Shown: positions 1 to 7,632 of the stretch, one piece after another | Position numbering within the stretch: the stretch's first letter is position 1 | Layout of the letters: each line of letters begins with the position of its first letter | From: an uncultured Lachnospiraceae bacterium | Lineage (GTDB): Bacteria > Bacillota > Clostridia > Lachnospirales > Lachnospiraceae | Assembly (NCBI GenBank): GCA_902768735.1 | Contig: CACXMK010000035.1 | Coordinates: 1-52,121, forward strand | Length of the DNA: 52,121 bases | Direction: 5' to 3' | Position numbers and translations under genes: made by a program | Notes under the pieces: model-generated | The model's input: the letters and a program-made list of their open reading frames with translations, nothing else | Told to the model about the DNA's origin: nothing | Database searches by the model: none

Positions 1-17
1 ACGGGATATTCCCGTCC

Positions 18-197
18 TTATCGATATGCTCCGCAGGCCGTATTTACCCCGGACAACATCCGTTGGCACGGGGTTTGCATACGGTTATTCCCGATCATCA
101 GACCCATGCAGATTCCTAATGTCAGGCTATGCATAGCTGTCGTAAATACGATCCCCCACAAAACTGTCATTGAAATTGGAAAGACTTTCTTTTTCAT
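18..197 (-). CDS. 59-residue membrane protein, probable TetR target
   Basis: Short ORF that starts MKKKVFPISMTVLWGIVF and has one long hydrophobic stretch (about residues 8-37), so it is probably a single-span or hairpin membrane peptide. A weak Shine-Dalgarno (AAAGGA) lies nine bases before the ATG. A copy of the TetR operator lies 22 bases upstream (219-232), and the gene follows tetR on the same strand behind a strong hairpin, so it is probably the regulated target. The C-terminus after residue 37 is polar and looks shortened for a glycine-rich membrane protein; I cannot tell whether it is complete or a frameshifted relic. Function unknown. Confidence 0.5.
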   Translation of the reverse strand: MKKKVFPISMTVLWGIVFTTAMHSLTLGICMGLMIGNNRMQTPCQRMLSGVNTACGAYR

Positions 198-218
198 CGT
201 TAATTTTCCTTTTCCATC

Positions 219-232
219 CTATCGTTCGTTAG
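219..232. promoter_or_regulatory. Second TetR-type operator (CTATCGTTCGTTAG)
   Basis: Thirteen of fourteen bases match the operator CTAACGTTCGTTAG found in the tetR promoter. It sits just upstream of the 59-residue membrane protein gene. No good -35/-10 pair can be drawn around it, so the promoter here is weak or unusual. Confidence 0.55.
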
Positions 233-243
233 CCTTGTGACCG

Positions 244-285
244 AAAGAAAGCCGGTCAGCCGTCATCGAACTGACCGGCTTTCTT
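244..285 (-). terminator. Rho-independent terminator after tetR
   Basis: A perfect 15-bp inverted repeat (AAGAAAGCCGGTCAG at 245-259 against 271-285, 11-base loop) lies 20 bases after the tetR stop. It is followed on the minus strand by a short T-rich run (TTTCTTT shared with the stem foot). Confidence 0.75.
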
Positions 286-305
286 AAATTCCCGCTCAAA
301 CGGAT

Positions 306-923
306 CTATTTCCGATAGATTTCAAAAAACTGCATCACATGTTTGCTGACCAATTCCATTACTTCGTCTTCACGCTGCGGTTCACGGTCGCACAGGTTGA
401 TCCAGACGGTGATCGGGGACGAAAACTGTGCAGCCATGATCTCGGTGTCTGCATTTTTTAAAATTCCTTCACGGATCAGAAAGCGCATCATTCCAATAAA
501 ATAGTTCAGGACATCTTCATAGTTCTGCTTTGTCTGTAGTCCAGCAAGCTCTTCATTGCGGAACTGCTCGATCATGAGCATCTTCCTGCCCTTGCTGATA
601 TGCGGGTCATGCAGGATGTAGCGCATCTGTCCCTGGATGAGCTTTGCCACATCTTCTGCAGTCATGCCGGTTTTATCTTTTGTGAATTCCGGATCGTCCC
701 AGTCAGCGCGTACAAAAATCGAACGATCAGCATATCCTTTCAGAACGGTTTCGACAACAGTATCCAGAATATCCTGCTTATTGGCAAAGTGGCTGTAAAG
801 GGATGCCTTACGGATACCTACCGCATCGGCGAGCTGCGAGATACTGGTTGCTTCATATCCATTGACGGCGAACAGATCCAACGCTGCCTCCAGTATTTCT
901 TCCCGTGTGTTGCTCTTTTCCAT
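306..923 (-). CDS. TetR/AcrR family transcriptional repressor
   Basis: 205 residues, usual length for the family. The N-terminal helix-turn-helix spans about residues 7-53 (REEILEAALDLF then SISQLADAVGIRKASLYSHF), the classic TetR signature. The C-terminal ligand and dimer domain is not informative about the effector. The promoter at 973-1001 carries a near-palindromic operator exactly between its -35 and -10 boxes, which implies autorepression, and the same operator recurs before the small membrane protein gene downstream. TetR proteins usually respond to toxic or hydrophobic small molecules; which one here is unknown. Confidence 0.93.
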   Translation of the reverse strand: MEKSNTREEILEAALDLFAVNGYEATSISQLADAVGIRKASLYSHFANKQDILDTVVETVLKGYADRSIFVRADWDDPEFTKDKTGMTAEDVAKLIQGQMRYILHDPHISKGRKMLMIEQFRNEELAGLQTKQNYEDVLNYFIGMMRFLIREGILKNADTEIMAAQFSSPITVWINLCDREPQREDEVMELVSKHVMQFFEIYRK

Positions 924-972
924 ATTTTTCGCCCTCTTTCCAAAATAGCGATAATGCTCAATTTCATCACCA

Positions 973-1001
973 ATTTTACCTAACGTTCGTTAGTTGGTCA
1001 A
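973..1001 (-). promoter_or_regulatory. tetR promoter with operator in the spacer
   Basis: Minus strand reads TTGACC, a 17-base spacer, TAAAAT. The spacer contains CTAACGAACGTTAG (980-993), an inverted repeat CTAACG/CGTTAG around two central bases. Repressor bound here would block RNA polymerase directly. The same bases are also the last codons of the truncated TfoX reading frame. Confidence 0.8.
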
Positions 1002-1077
1002 TGGTCGATTTCTCCTCTTCATCCAATTCTGATAATTGCCCCAGGACAAAGTCCAGATACTCTTTTGTCGATGCCAT
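976..1077 (-). pseudogene. 5' remnant of a TfoX N-terminal-domain gene
   Basis: A 33-codon frame starts MASTKEYLDFVLGQLSELDE, which I recognise as the start of TfoX/Sxy N-terminal-domain proteins of clostridia (normally about 100 residues or more). It has a strong ribosome site (GGAGGG) that overlaps the stop of the upstream GNAT/YoaP gene, as for an operon member. After about residue 20 the similarity stops and the frame ends inside the tetR promoter. The 5' end of an operon gene seems to have been cut by a deletion or by arrival of the tetR segment. The peptide may still be translated. Confidence 0.6.
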
Positions 1078-1087
1078 GCTATCCCTC

Positions 1088-1834
1088 CTATCCTTTTACG
1101 AGCTTCAGGAATTTTTTATCGTTCATCTGCTCATTCGTAATATAGTCCCCGTCATGGAACAGCGCATAATTCGTGATCGGAGTCGGAGCATTCTGCGCTT
1201 CTTCTCTGATTGCGATATGAATTGCATGGAAGGGTATGTCATTCTCTTTAGCGGTCTGCTCCAAAACCGGAACATACTTCGCGTTGAACGGGCATTGACT
1301 GGTGTAATACAGAACATATCCTTTTTCTTCTATGTGTGGATGCTTAGCACATTCCCTGAACTCAGGCCTTTCTGCCTCATTCCCAAATGGCAAATACCAC
1401 AACTGGATTCCATTATCCGCTTCATCACACACAGTAAAACCTTTATATTTCAAGAACTTTGGATCGGCAAGGAAAGGCTTCTTCTTAGCCGCCGCCAGTA
1501 TACACAGCCCTTTCTTTCCCTTTTCTTTACTATCTTCGATGCAGGCATCCAATAATTCCGTTGAGTACCCATGTCCCTTGAAGGAACCGGACACCCACAG
1601 ACAGTCAATATACATATATCCATCGGCATTAATTGGAACCCATGCATTCTCAGCCGGGATATACTCAATAAAGCACTTTCCCCGCTCCACGCTCTTGAGA
1701 AAGACAAGTCCCTCATCAAATCTGTCTGCCAGCCAGGCTTTCTTAGAAGAAACCTGTATATCTTTATTATTGGAAATGGCACAACAGATGTGCTCCTTTT
1801 CCAGATTATCCTTTGTAACTTTTATATACTCCAT
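1088..1834 (-). CDS. GNAT acetyltransferase with C-terminal YoaP domain
   Basis: 248 residues in two parts. Residues 1-150 form a GNAT fold with the CoA loop at about 84-95 (SFKGHGYSTELL). Residues 172-247 match the YoaP-like C-terminal domain, thioredoxin-like, with a CPFN motif at 181-184. The family has no firmly assigned substrate that I know of. It starts five bases after the GyrI-like gene with a purine-rich ribosome site, and is the fourth gene of the WYL operon. The TfoX remnant directly follows it. Confidence 0.85.
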   Translation of the reverse strand: MEYIKVTKDNLEKEHICCAISNNKDIQVSSKKAWLADRFDEGLVFLKSVERGKCFIEYIPAENAWVPINADGYMYIDCLWVSGSFKGHGYSTELLDACIEDSKEKGKKGLCILAAAKKKPFLADPKFLKYKGFTVCDEADNGIQLWYLPFGNEAERPEFRECAKHPHIEEKGYVLYYTSQCPFNAKYVPVLEQTAKENDIPFHAIHIAIREEAQNAPTPITNYALFHDGDYITNEQMNDKKFLKLVKG

Positions 1835-1838
1835 ACAA

Positions 1839-2474
1839 TCACCCCTTCACTTTTATCGGATGCCGGATCACCGTCTTCAATTTCTCCGGTGCAACCTTCC
1901 GTGCGTCGCTCAGATAAATCTCATGATGAAGTCTCTGATCCGTAATATCAAGAACATATCCCTGTTCTTCCAAAAACCTGTGCATTACCTCTACCGTGAC
2001 AGGTTCATCATCATAAGCCCCTATATGCATACACTGTACGCATAACCCTTCATCATAGGTAAAGAACTCTACCTTAGAAAAATCCTGCTTCTTCTTTGCC
2101 GTTGCTTCTCTCACAGCCCAGTCATAATCATCCTTTGTCACAAAATCAGGCAAGCGGATGACGGAAATCCACTGAAAAGAATCCTTATGGGCATAATCGA
2201 CACCGACCACTCCCTCTTGCCACCAGAATCCTTCCAACGGTGGCACCACAAAATCAAAATATCCGTCAATCTGATGATTACTCTTTTTGCTCATTTTGAT
2301 TGTAAATGCAATCCCATACAGAAGACCTATAGCCTCTTTGTATTCACCCGCTTCATTGTTTGGATTTCCACTGCCCCTAACCGCAATATAATTCATCTTC
2401 GGAACAGTAACGATAGAGGGTGTGCCCTTCGGCATATAGAATTCTTTGTATTCTTTCTTGTAATCAAACGCCAT
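1839..2474 (-). CDS. GyrI-like small-molecule-binding domain protein
   Basis: 211 residues of the stand-alone GyrI-like (SOUL/AraC-effector type) family, starting MAFDYKKEYKEFYMPKG. Aromatic residues typical of the binding cleft are seen (GFWWQEG near residue 90). These proteins bind small hydrophobic ligands, and some hydrolyse cyclopropanoid toxins; the activity here is not shown. GGAGGG lies nine bases before the ATG. Its place between a VOC and a YoaP gene suggests a small detoxification or stress operon. Confidence 0.85.
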   Translation of the reverse strand: MAFDYKKEYKEFYMPKGTPSIVTVPKMNYIAVRGSGNPNNEAGEYKEAIGLLYGIAFTIKMSKKSNHQIDGYFDFVVPPLEGFWWQEGVVGVDYAHKDSFQWISVIRLPDFVTKDDYDWAVREATAKKKQDFSKVEFFTYDEGLCVQCMHIGAYDDEPVTVEVMHRFLEEQGYVLDITDQRLHHEIYLSDARKVAPEKLKTVIRHPIKVKG

Positions 2475-2479
2475 ACCTT

Positions 2480-2899
2480 TTATCCCTCCGTCAGATCCTT
2501 CTCTTCATAAGGTTTATTCCAAGAGCCGATCTCAATCAGATTCCCTTCCGGATCTGCGATATAACATGTTCTCTGTCCCCAGGGCTCAAGCTCAGGCTCA
2601 AGCACAGATATCGCACCATTTTCAACGGCCTTCTTGTATGCCTCATCCACCTCTTCGAATGTATCCACATACAGCGCCATTTCAAAATGACCGTTCAGCC
2701 CCTTTATATACTCATATCGCCGGTTTGTCATCTTCTCAAAATCTTTCCTGCCATAAAGCAGAAATAATGTTCCGTCCTTCACAAGGTAAACATTAGACGT
2801 CTTCTCTTCTTCCTTAATCTCGAATCCAAGCACATCCCTGTAAAAACGGATCATCTTTCCCATGTCCTCGACCAATAATCCAAAGCCATCTAGTCTCAT
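2480..2899 (-). CDS. VOC (glyoxalase/bleomycin resistance) family protein
   Basis: 139 residues, one vicinal-oxygen-chelate unit with the paired beta-alpha-beta-beta-beta modules: GFGLLVEDMGKMIRFYRDVLGFE at the start and YIADPEGNLIEIGSW near the end, which holds a metal-ligand glutamate. The start codon overlaps the stop of the WYL regulator (ATGA), so the two are translationally coupled. Members are lyases, dioxygenases or drug-binding proteins; the substrate cannot be read from sequence. Confidence 0.9.
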   Translation of the reverse strand: MRLDGFGLLVEDMGKMIRFYRDVLGFEIKEEEKTSNVYLVKDGTLFLLYGRKDFEKMTNRRYEYIKGLNGHFEMALYVDTFEEVDEAYKKAVENGAISVLEPELEPWGQRTCYIADPEGNLIEIGSWNKPYEEKDLTEG

Positions 2900-3813
2900 T
2901 CTGCTGATCCTCCATAGATTTTTAATGTTTCTTCGGCATTCCTACGGATGATGTCCCGCGCTTCTGCAGGCTCTAACACTTCTGCCTTTGCCCCAAAGGT
3001 CATGAGCCATGTCACAAGGTTTTCCATATCCGTGTAATCTGCTGTAAAAAGCAACCTTCCATCATCGGCATCAGTAAAACAATGCGGTCCGAATTCTTCA
3101 ACCAGCCGCCACTTCATATCCGGAGTAAAAAGAGCCTTTACTCTTATACCGCCGGGAAAGATCTTCTCATTCGACAGATCAGGCATAGGCGCATTGCGAC
3201 AAGCAAATGCCTTATCCATTTCTGCAATCCGGTCCATGCGGTTCAACTTGAACAGTCTGTAATCATTGCGGTCTAAACACCATCCCCATACATACCAGTT
3301 TGACCACTGGAAAACAAGATAATATGGTTCTATCCTTCGATCGCTCTCTCCGGACGGCGCATAGTATTCAAAACGTATTAGATGCCTGTTCTCTATTGCG
3401 GTCTGGATCACCTCAATCTTTGGAGCAAGTGAATCCCGGTACCATGATGACAGGTCGATCAGAATGGAATCCCTGCCGGCTATGAACTCAGAGGATCCCG
3501 CTTGGATCTTCTCCATAAGCTGACCATAATAACTGCTTCCGCTCACGCTATCCAAACTCCGCAGCCCGGCAAGGATTATCTGCATGTCCTTTGATGTCAA
3601 TATTGTCCTGTCCATCCGGTATCCGTCCAAAATGCTGATACCGCCGCCTGTGCCTTGTGCTGTACGAATAGGGATGCCAGCCTTGCATAGATCCTCTATA
3701 TCCCGATTGATTGTCCTTCTTGATACTTCAAACCGTTCCGCCAACTCCGGAGCCGTAGTTTTCTCTTTCTGCAACAGTACAGACAGTATCCCGATCAGTC
3801 GGTCTATCTTCAT
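2896..3813 (-). CDS. WYL-domain transcriptional regulator (YafY type)
   Basis: 305 residues. An N-terminal HTH_11/DeoR-like winged helix (about 1-60, with FEVSRRTINRDIEDLCKAG) is followed by a WYL domain (about 140-210, with IRFEYYAPSG and YVWGWCLD) and a WYL-associated C-terminal region. WYL proteins sense ligands, often nucleic-acid related or small molecules. It is the first gene of a four-gene operon with VOC, GyrI-like and GNAT/YoaP proteins and very likely controls it. GGAGG lies nine bases before the ATG. Confidence 0.92.
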   Translation of the reverse strand: MKIDRLIGILSVLLQKEKTTAPELAERFEVSRRTINRDIEDLCKAGIPIRTAQGTGGGISILDGYRMDRTILTSKDMQIILAGLRSLDSVSGSSYYGQLMEKIQAGSSEFIAGRDSILIDLSSWYRDSLAPKIEVIQTAIENRHLIRFEYYAPSGESDRRIEPYYLVFQWSNWYVWGWCLDRNDYRLFKLNRMDRIAEMDKAFACRNAPMPDLSNEKIFPGGIRVKALFTPDMKWRLVEEFGPHCFTDADDGRLLFTADYTDMENLVTWLMTFGAKAEVLEPAEARDIIRRNAEETLKIYGGSAE

Positions 3814-3872
3814 TCTTTCACGCCTCCATATGCATCATACAATATACAACATGTCAGCTATATGTCATGTTT

Positions 3873-3900
3873 ATTATAGCAATTTATCTTTTTTCGACAA
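3873..3900 (-). promoter_or_regulatory. Promoter of the WYL operon
   Basis: Minus strand TTGTCG, 16-base spacer, TATAAT, with a TG extension before the -10. Just downstream two TGACAT boxes are repeated 11 bases apart and flanked by ACATG and CATGT, a possible regulator site. Confidence 0.75.
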
Positions 3901-3904
3901 TTAA

Positions 3905-4076
3905 AAAGACCGCTGACAGATTTACAATCTCCATCAGCAGTCACCACTGTCACGAAGCAGTTATACAAATCTTCTATCTTTGATCCGGTTAGCAGCATCA
4001 TTTTATAGCAATTCTCCTGCTCCGCGATCATCTTTGCGTAAGCCAGGCACTCTCCGGCATATCCCTTGCCTCGGAA
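3905..4076 (-). pseudogene. Relic of a GNAT acetyltransferase
   Basis: The 357-base gap between the WYL gene and the next gene holds a minus-strand frame reading FRGKGYAGECLAYAK and then ENCYKMMLLTGSK. That is the CoA-binding motif (R-G-K-G-Y-A) and the following strand of a GNAT enzyme. A stop codon lies two codons before it, there is no start, and the similarity fades after about 45 residues. It looks like a decayed fragment, unrelated to the intact GNAT gene next door, whose motif differs. Confidence 0.55.
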
Positions 4077-4170
4077 AGTTTAGACAAAAGCACAACAGTC
4101 TCGACGGTTGTCCGACTGAGCAACCGAATTTCATAATATCCTCTACTGCTATATACGCGACTTAAGAGTA

Positions 4171-4956
4171 TTACTTCTTATGGATCACCGTATTTATACC
4201 GATTGGCTTAAACCCGACACTGAGTGCCGTTTTCCGTGAACCTGTATTCGTTTCCGCATGGGCCCATACAGGTCTTCTGCCCTGGCGTATGATTTCCTCA
4301 CACATCTTGTATGCCAGATAGGATGCCAGACCATGGTGTCTGTATGTTTCAGCAGTCTCAACACCAATATCCACTTCCTCCGGACTGACCGCACTTGAAA
4401 ACGCCACCGCGGCTAAGCTGCCATCTTCCTTACTTCTTGCCATAAATCCAAATCCATTCCGAAGGAACATGTCACTGTCGTTCCAGGAAAATGCCGGCGT
4501 GATTCTCCCCTGAATGACACGTATATTGTCTGAAGTTATACGTTCAATGACAAAGCAGTCATCAAGTTCCGGTTGCTTTTCAAGGATTCCACTATGAGTG
4601 TATTCAATCCTCTTATCAACTCGAAGCAAGTCTATGCCCGAATAATAGTCGGAAACAAACTCCGAATCTGTAATGAGTAAAAATCTTCGCTCCGTATCAG
4701 ACACCAAAAAATTGCGATATACTTCTTCAAGAACATCTGCTCTCACATCCCCGGAGATATACGCAAAACCACAATAATGCCAAAACAGTACACAGCCTTT
4801 GCCATCAACATAAATATCTCCATCCTGAGTCCCGGTCGCAATTGACACCGGATAAACACGGTTTGCTGTACACCCTCTGGCATATGTAAGGTCTGCTGTA
4901 TATTCACTTCTGTCGATTTTTCTCAAAACCATACACTTCACCGGATTATAATCCAT
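4171..4956 (-). CDS. GNAT family acetyltransferase, 261-residue type
   Basis: The N-terminal 140 residues belong to the larger GNAT-acetyltransferase family found in clostridia. The C-terminal GNAT core carries the motif A loop at about 203-213 (ETYRHHGLASY) and an NTGSRKTALSVGF segment typical of motif B. The start overlaps the end of the Fic gene by 19 bases, so translation is probably coupled. An AAGG ribosome site lies four to five bases upstream. Substrate unknown. Confidence 0.85.
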   Translation of the reverse strand: MDYNPVKCMVLRKIDRSEYTADLTYARGCTANRVYPVSIATGTQDGDIYVDGKGCVLFWHYCGFAYISGDVRADVLEEVYRNFLVSDTERRFLLITDSEFVSDYYSGIDLLRVDKRIEYTHSGILEKQPELDDCFVIERITSDNIRVIQGRITPAFSWNDSDMFLRNGFGFMARSKEDGSLAAVAFSSAVSPEEVDIGVETAETYRHHGLASYLAYKMCEEIIRQGRRPVWAHAETNTGSRKTALSVGFKPIGINTVIHKK

Positions 4957-6014
4957 TCGCCCTTCTTGTTTGACCCAATACGACGTATTACATTTTTCTG
5001 TACCATAGATCCTAACGCTCTCTTTACAGTTGCGTCAGAACACCCAAGAATTCCCGCCATCTTAGCTCTTGTCAAAGTCGGATCTTGTCTCAAGAGTTCA
5101 AGTATCTTTTTCTCTCTTTCACTAAGTACTACCATGTTTATTGGATCATTTATTGGGTCATTTATTGGGTCAGTGTCTTGTTTTTGTGCTAACATGCCGC
5201 TCACATGCATTTCTCTGTTATGGAGTTCATTTTTACCATCAAGCAGCAGATTTTGCAGGAACAGCTCAAGGAAATCCGTCGTTTCGTAGATTCCTTTTTT
5301 AATATTACTGTAATTAGCGCGAACCAATGCATTTCTGAAATACCACGAATGCTCAGCAAACATATCATTATCCGCTTCAAACCCCAATTGCCTCAGATAC
5401 TTTATAAAGAATACTGCTGTAGTTCGTGTATTTCCTTCGCCAAACACATGAATCTGCCAGAGTCTGGAGATAAAAATCGACAAATGGCGGATTACTTCCG
5501 TCATTGATAAACCATTATAGCGGAAGTTCCTTTCCTGCAAGAAATCATATTCAAGCATGTCCTTAAGATCAAGTGCATGCCCATATGACACAGTATCTCC
5601 GTCCAGAACCCATTCTTTCTTAGTAATATTATAATCTCTTATTTTTCCCGCGTGAGAATATATACCTTTGAACAGTTCTCTGTGAATAGATATATATTGA
5701 GCCGGAGAAAATACAAATGCCTTATCTGATAATAGTTTTGCAATTCTCTGAGACACCTTATCAGCTTCTTCAGTCCCGCGTTCAGTTCTTCCCTGTCTGC
5801 TCTCATAATATGATTTAATTAACTCGCCTGCCTCATCAATAGTGATTTCTCCATCAATGTTTTTCTTGGCTGTAGCATAGAGGTATTCGGATGTTTTTAA
5901 GCCGTCCACATCCTGAAGTCCTATTGCGGCAGACCAAGCCTGACCCATCTCCTTCCTTGTTGGAGGCAGATTCTTTATATATTCCTCAAAAGGATCCTTT
6001 TTTATATCATCCAT
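4938..6014 (-). CDS. Fic-domain protein with C-terminal winged helix
   Basis: Fic proteins transfer AMP or other nucleotide parts to target side chains. The active motif at residues 189-198 reads HVFGEGNTRT: catalytic H189, acidic E193 and the anion-hole G-N and R197 are present. The second arginine of the longer HxFx(D/E)GNGRxxR motif is replaced by alanine, as in many Firmicute members. The C-terminal 65 residues are a winged helix (REKKILELL then MAGILGCSDATVKRALGSM), which suggests DNA binding or autoregulation. The two domains are joined by a linker of three DPIN repeats. I chose ATG at 6014 because GAAGGTGG lies eight bases upstream and it leaves an 8-base overlap with rlmD; ATG at 6035 is the alternative. 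Confidence 0.9.
   Translation of the reverse strand: MDDIKKDPFEEYIKNLPPTRKEMGQAWSAAIGLQDVDGLKTSEYLYATAKKNIDGEITIDEAGELIKSYYESRQGRTERGTEEADKVSQRIAKLLSDKAFVFSPAQYISIHRELFKGIYSHAGKIRDYNITKKEWVLDGDTVSYGHALDLKDMLEYDFLQERNFRYNGLSMTEVIRHLSIFISRLWQIHVFGEGNTRTTAVFFIKYLRQLGFEADNDMFAEHSWYFRNALVRANYSNIKKGIYETTDFLELFLQNLLLDGKNELHNREMHVSGMLAQKQDTDPINDPINDPINMVVLSEREKKILELLRQDPTLTRAKMAGILGCSDATVKRALGSMVQKNVIRRIGSNKKGEWIIIR
5133..5171. repeat. 12-bp tandem repeat in the Fic gene (DPIN x3)
   Basis: About three copies of the 12-base unit TTTATTGGGTCA, with one base change in the first copy, encode DPIN three times. The unit is a multiple of three, so copy changes keep the frame and only change linker length between the Fic and winged-helix domains. 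Confidence 0.85.
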
Positions 6015-7473
6015 CCGCTTCACCACCTTCTGCATCTTTGATCCGATAGTAATCCTCCATCTTCACATTCAGTTTCACATAGGAATCTGCTTTTCGGTTG
6101 CTCACACGCTCGAGGAGCACACAGCTTTCGACGTTAGCCGTCCAGGGGAACTGGTCCACGCTCACTCCTCTCACCGGCTGATAACCCGCCTCAAGGAACG
6201 CAGGGAGATCTCTGGCGAGGCTCGTCGGTTTGCAGGAAATATAAAGGATCTGCTTCACACCGTATCCAAGGATCCTGGGGAGTGCTTTCGGATGGACGCC
6301 GTCCCTCGGCGGGTCGAGGATGATCAGGTCCGGTTTCTCATCGATCTCATCAAGGACCTTTAGAACATCACCCGCAATGAATTTGCAGTTTCCGATCCCG
6401 TTTCTTTGCGCGTTCTCACGTGCCGCTTCTACTGCTTCCTCCACGATCTCCACGCCAATTACCTTCGAGGCGACCGGGGCCATCAGCTGGGAGATCGTCC
6501 CGGTTCCGCAGTAAAGATCGTACACCACACCTTTTTTAGCACTACCTGCGTCAGCGAGGAACGATCTTGCCGTCTCATACAACAGCTCAGCGCCCCGGCT
6601 GTTCGTCTGGAAGAATGAGAACGGCGTGACTTTAAACTCAAGTCCCAAAAGGTGTTCCGTGAAAGAGTCCCGTCCATAGAGGATCTGGGTCCCTTCATCC
6701 CTGATCACGTCTGCGACCGCATTGTTTGTCGTGTGGAGGATGCCGACGATCTTCCCCTTAAGATCCAGTTCCAAAAGCATCCCGGCAAACTCGTCCAGCG
6801 CATAGCTTTCCTGGGAAGTTGTCACAAGATCGATCAGGATCTCGCCCGTCGCTGCCGCTTTTCTTACAAGTAAATGGCGCAGGTAACCTGTGTGACGCAG
6901 CCTGTGAAAGAAGGAAGCACCTTTGTCCGCCCAGTATTGTCTGGTCGCGGAGACTATCTTCCGATAGTCTTCATCCACAATGACACAGCTCTCTGCGCCT
7001 GTGATATCGTAGAAGCTGCCCCGCCTGTGCATTCCAAGCGCCAGCGGCCCGTCTTTGTATTCATCTCCGAAGGAGTACTCCATCTTATTGCGATAACCGT
7101 ACACAGCCGGACTCCCGAGGATTCCTTCGAACCAATCCATGGAAGATCCCTCCGGCATCGCTTCCGTCAGGATCTCCCTGACCTGCTGTTCTTTGATCCT
7201 GCACTGCTCCTCATAGGGAAGGCACAGATACGTGCATCCGCCGCAGATCCCGAAAACGGGACAGGGCGTCTCTCTCTCCAGCGGCGATCTTTCGACGACC
7301 TTAAGCAGCGCACCTTCCGCTTTTCCTTTTCTCTTTTTATTGATCCTGGCCTGGACCCGCTGGCCGGTGATCGCGTTTTTGACGACGCAGATCCCGTCTT
7401 CCGTCTCCACGATCCCCTTGTTAGGAAATTTCACTTCGCGGACGACCCCCTCGATCACTTCACCTTTTTTCAA
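6007..7473 (-). CDS. rlmD: 23S rRNA (uracil-5-)-methyltransferase RlmD
   Basis: Methylates C5 of a uracil in 23S rRNA (U1939 in E. coli numbering) using S-adenosylmethionine. An N-terminal TRAM/OB domain is followed by the iron-sulfur cysteines C71, C77, C80 (CPVFGICGGC) with a later one near residue 160, then the SAM motif DLYCGTGTIS and the catalytic cysteine in ILYISCKPTS. I chose a TTG start at 7473 (protein MKKGEVIEGVV) because GGAGG sits five bases before it and family members begin MKKGQ; in-frame starts at 7491-7494 lie upstream of that ribosome site. It heads a Fic and GNAT cluster. Confidence 0.92.
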   Translation of the reverse strand: MKKGEVIEGVVREVKFPNKGIVETEDGICVVKNAITGQRVQARINKKRKGKAEGALLKVVERSPLERETPCPVFGICGGCTYLCLPYEEQCRIKEQQVREILTEAMPEGSSMDWFEGILGSPAVYGYRNKMEYSFGDEYKDGPLALGMHRRGSFYDITGAESCVIVDEDYRKIVSATRQYWADKGASFFHRLRHTGYLRHLLVRKAAATGEILIDLVTTSQESYALDEFAGMLLELDLKGKIVGILHTTNNAVADVIRDEGTQILYGRDSFTEHLLGLEFKVTPFSFFQTNSRGAELLYETARSFLADAGSAKKGVVYDLYCGTGTISQLMAPVASKVIGVEIVEEAVEAARENAQRNGIGNCKFIAGDVLKVLDEIDEKPDLIILDPPRDGVHPKALPRILGYGVKQILYISCKPTSLARDLPAFLEAGYQPVRGVSVDQFPWTANVESCVLLERVSNRKADSYVKLNVKMEDYYRIKDAEGGEADG

Positions 7474-7515
7474 TGGATCCTCCTTTTGCATCAAATTTGC
7501 ACAACAGATTTACAT

Positions 7516-7560
7516 TGCAAAAACCAAAAGAAGGCAGTCCGGCTTCCCACCGAACTGCCT
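7516..7560 (-). terminator. Rho-independent terminator after the acidic-tail gene
   Basis: Minus strand stem AGGCAGT TCGG / CCGG ACTGCCT around a short loop (7532-7560), followed by TCTTTTGGTTTTT. It separates the small membrane-protein gene from rlmD. Confidence 0.75.
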
Positions 7561-7577
7561 CAGATAAGTCAATCATT

Positions 7578-7618
7578 ATTATAATCAAATCATGTGATGA
7601 TCAGATTGTGATCACAAT
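7578..7618 (-). promoter_or_regulatory. Possible promoter with palindromic operator
   Basis: A consensus TATAAT (minus strand, 7578-7583) is preceded by a perfect 14-bp palindrome ATTGTGATCACAAT (7605-7618) that covers or adjoins the -35 position. No good -35 box is visible, as is common for activator-dependent promoters. A transcript from here would run through the hairpin at 7532-7560 before rlmD. Confidence 0.4.
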
Positions 7619-7632
7619 AAAGCCAGACGCGG

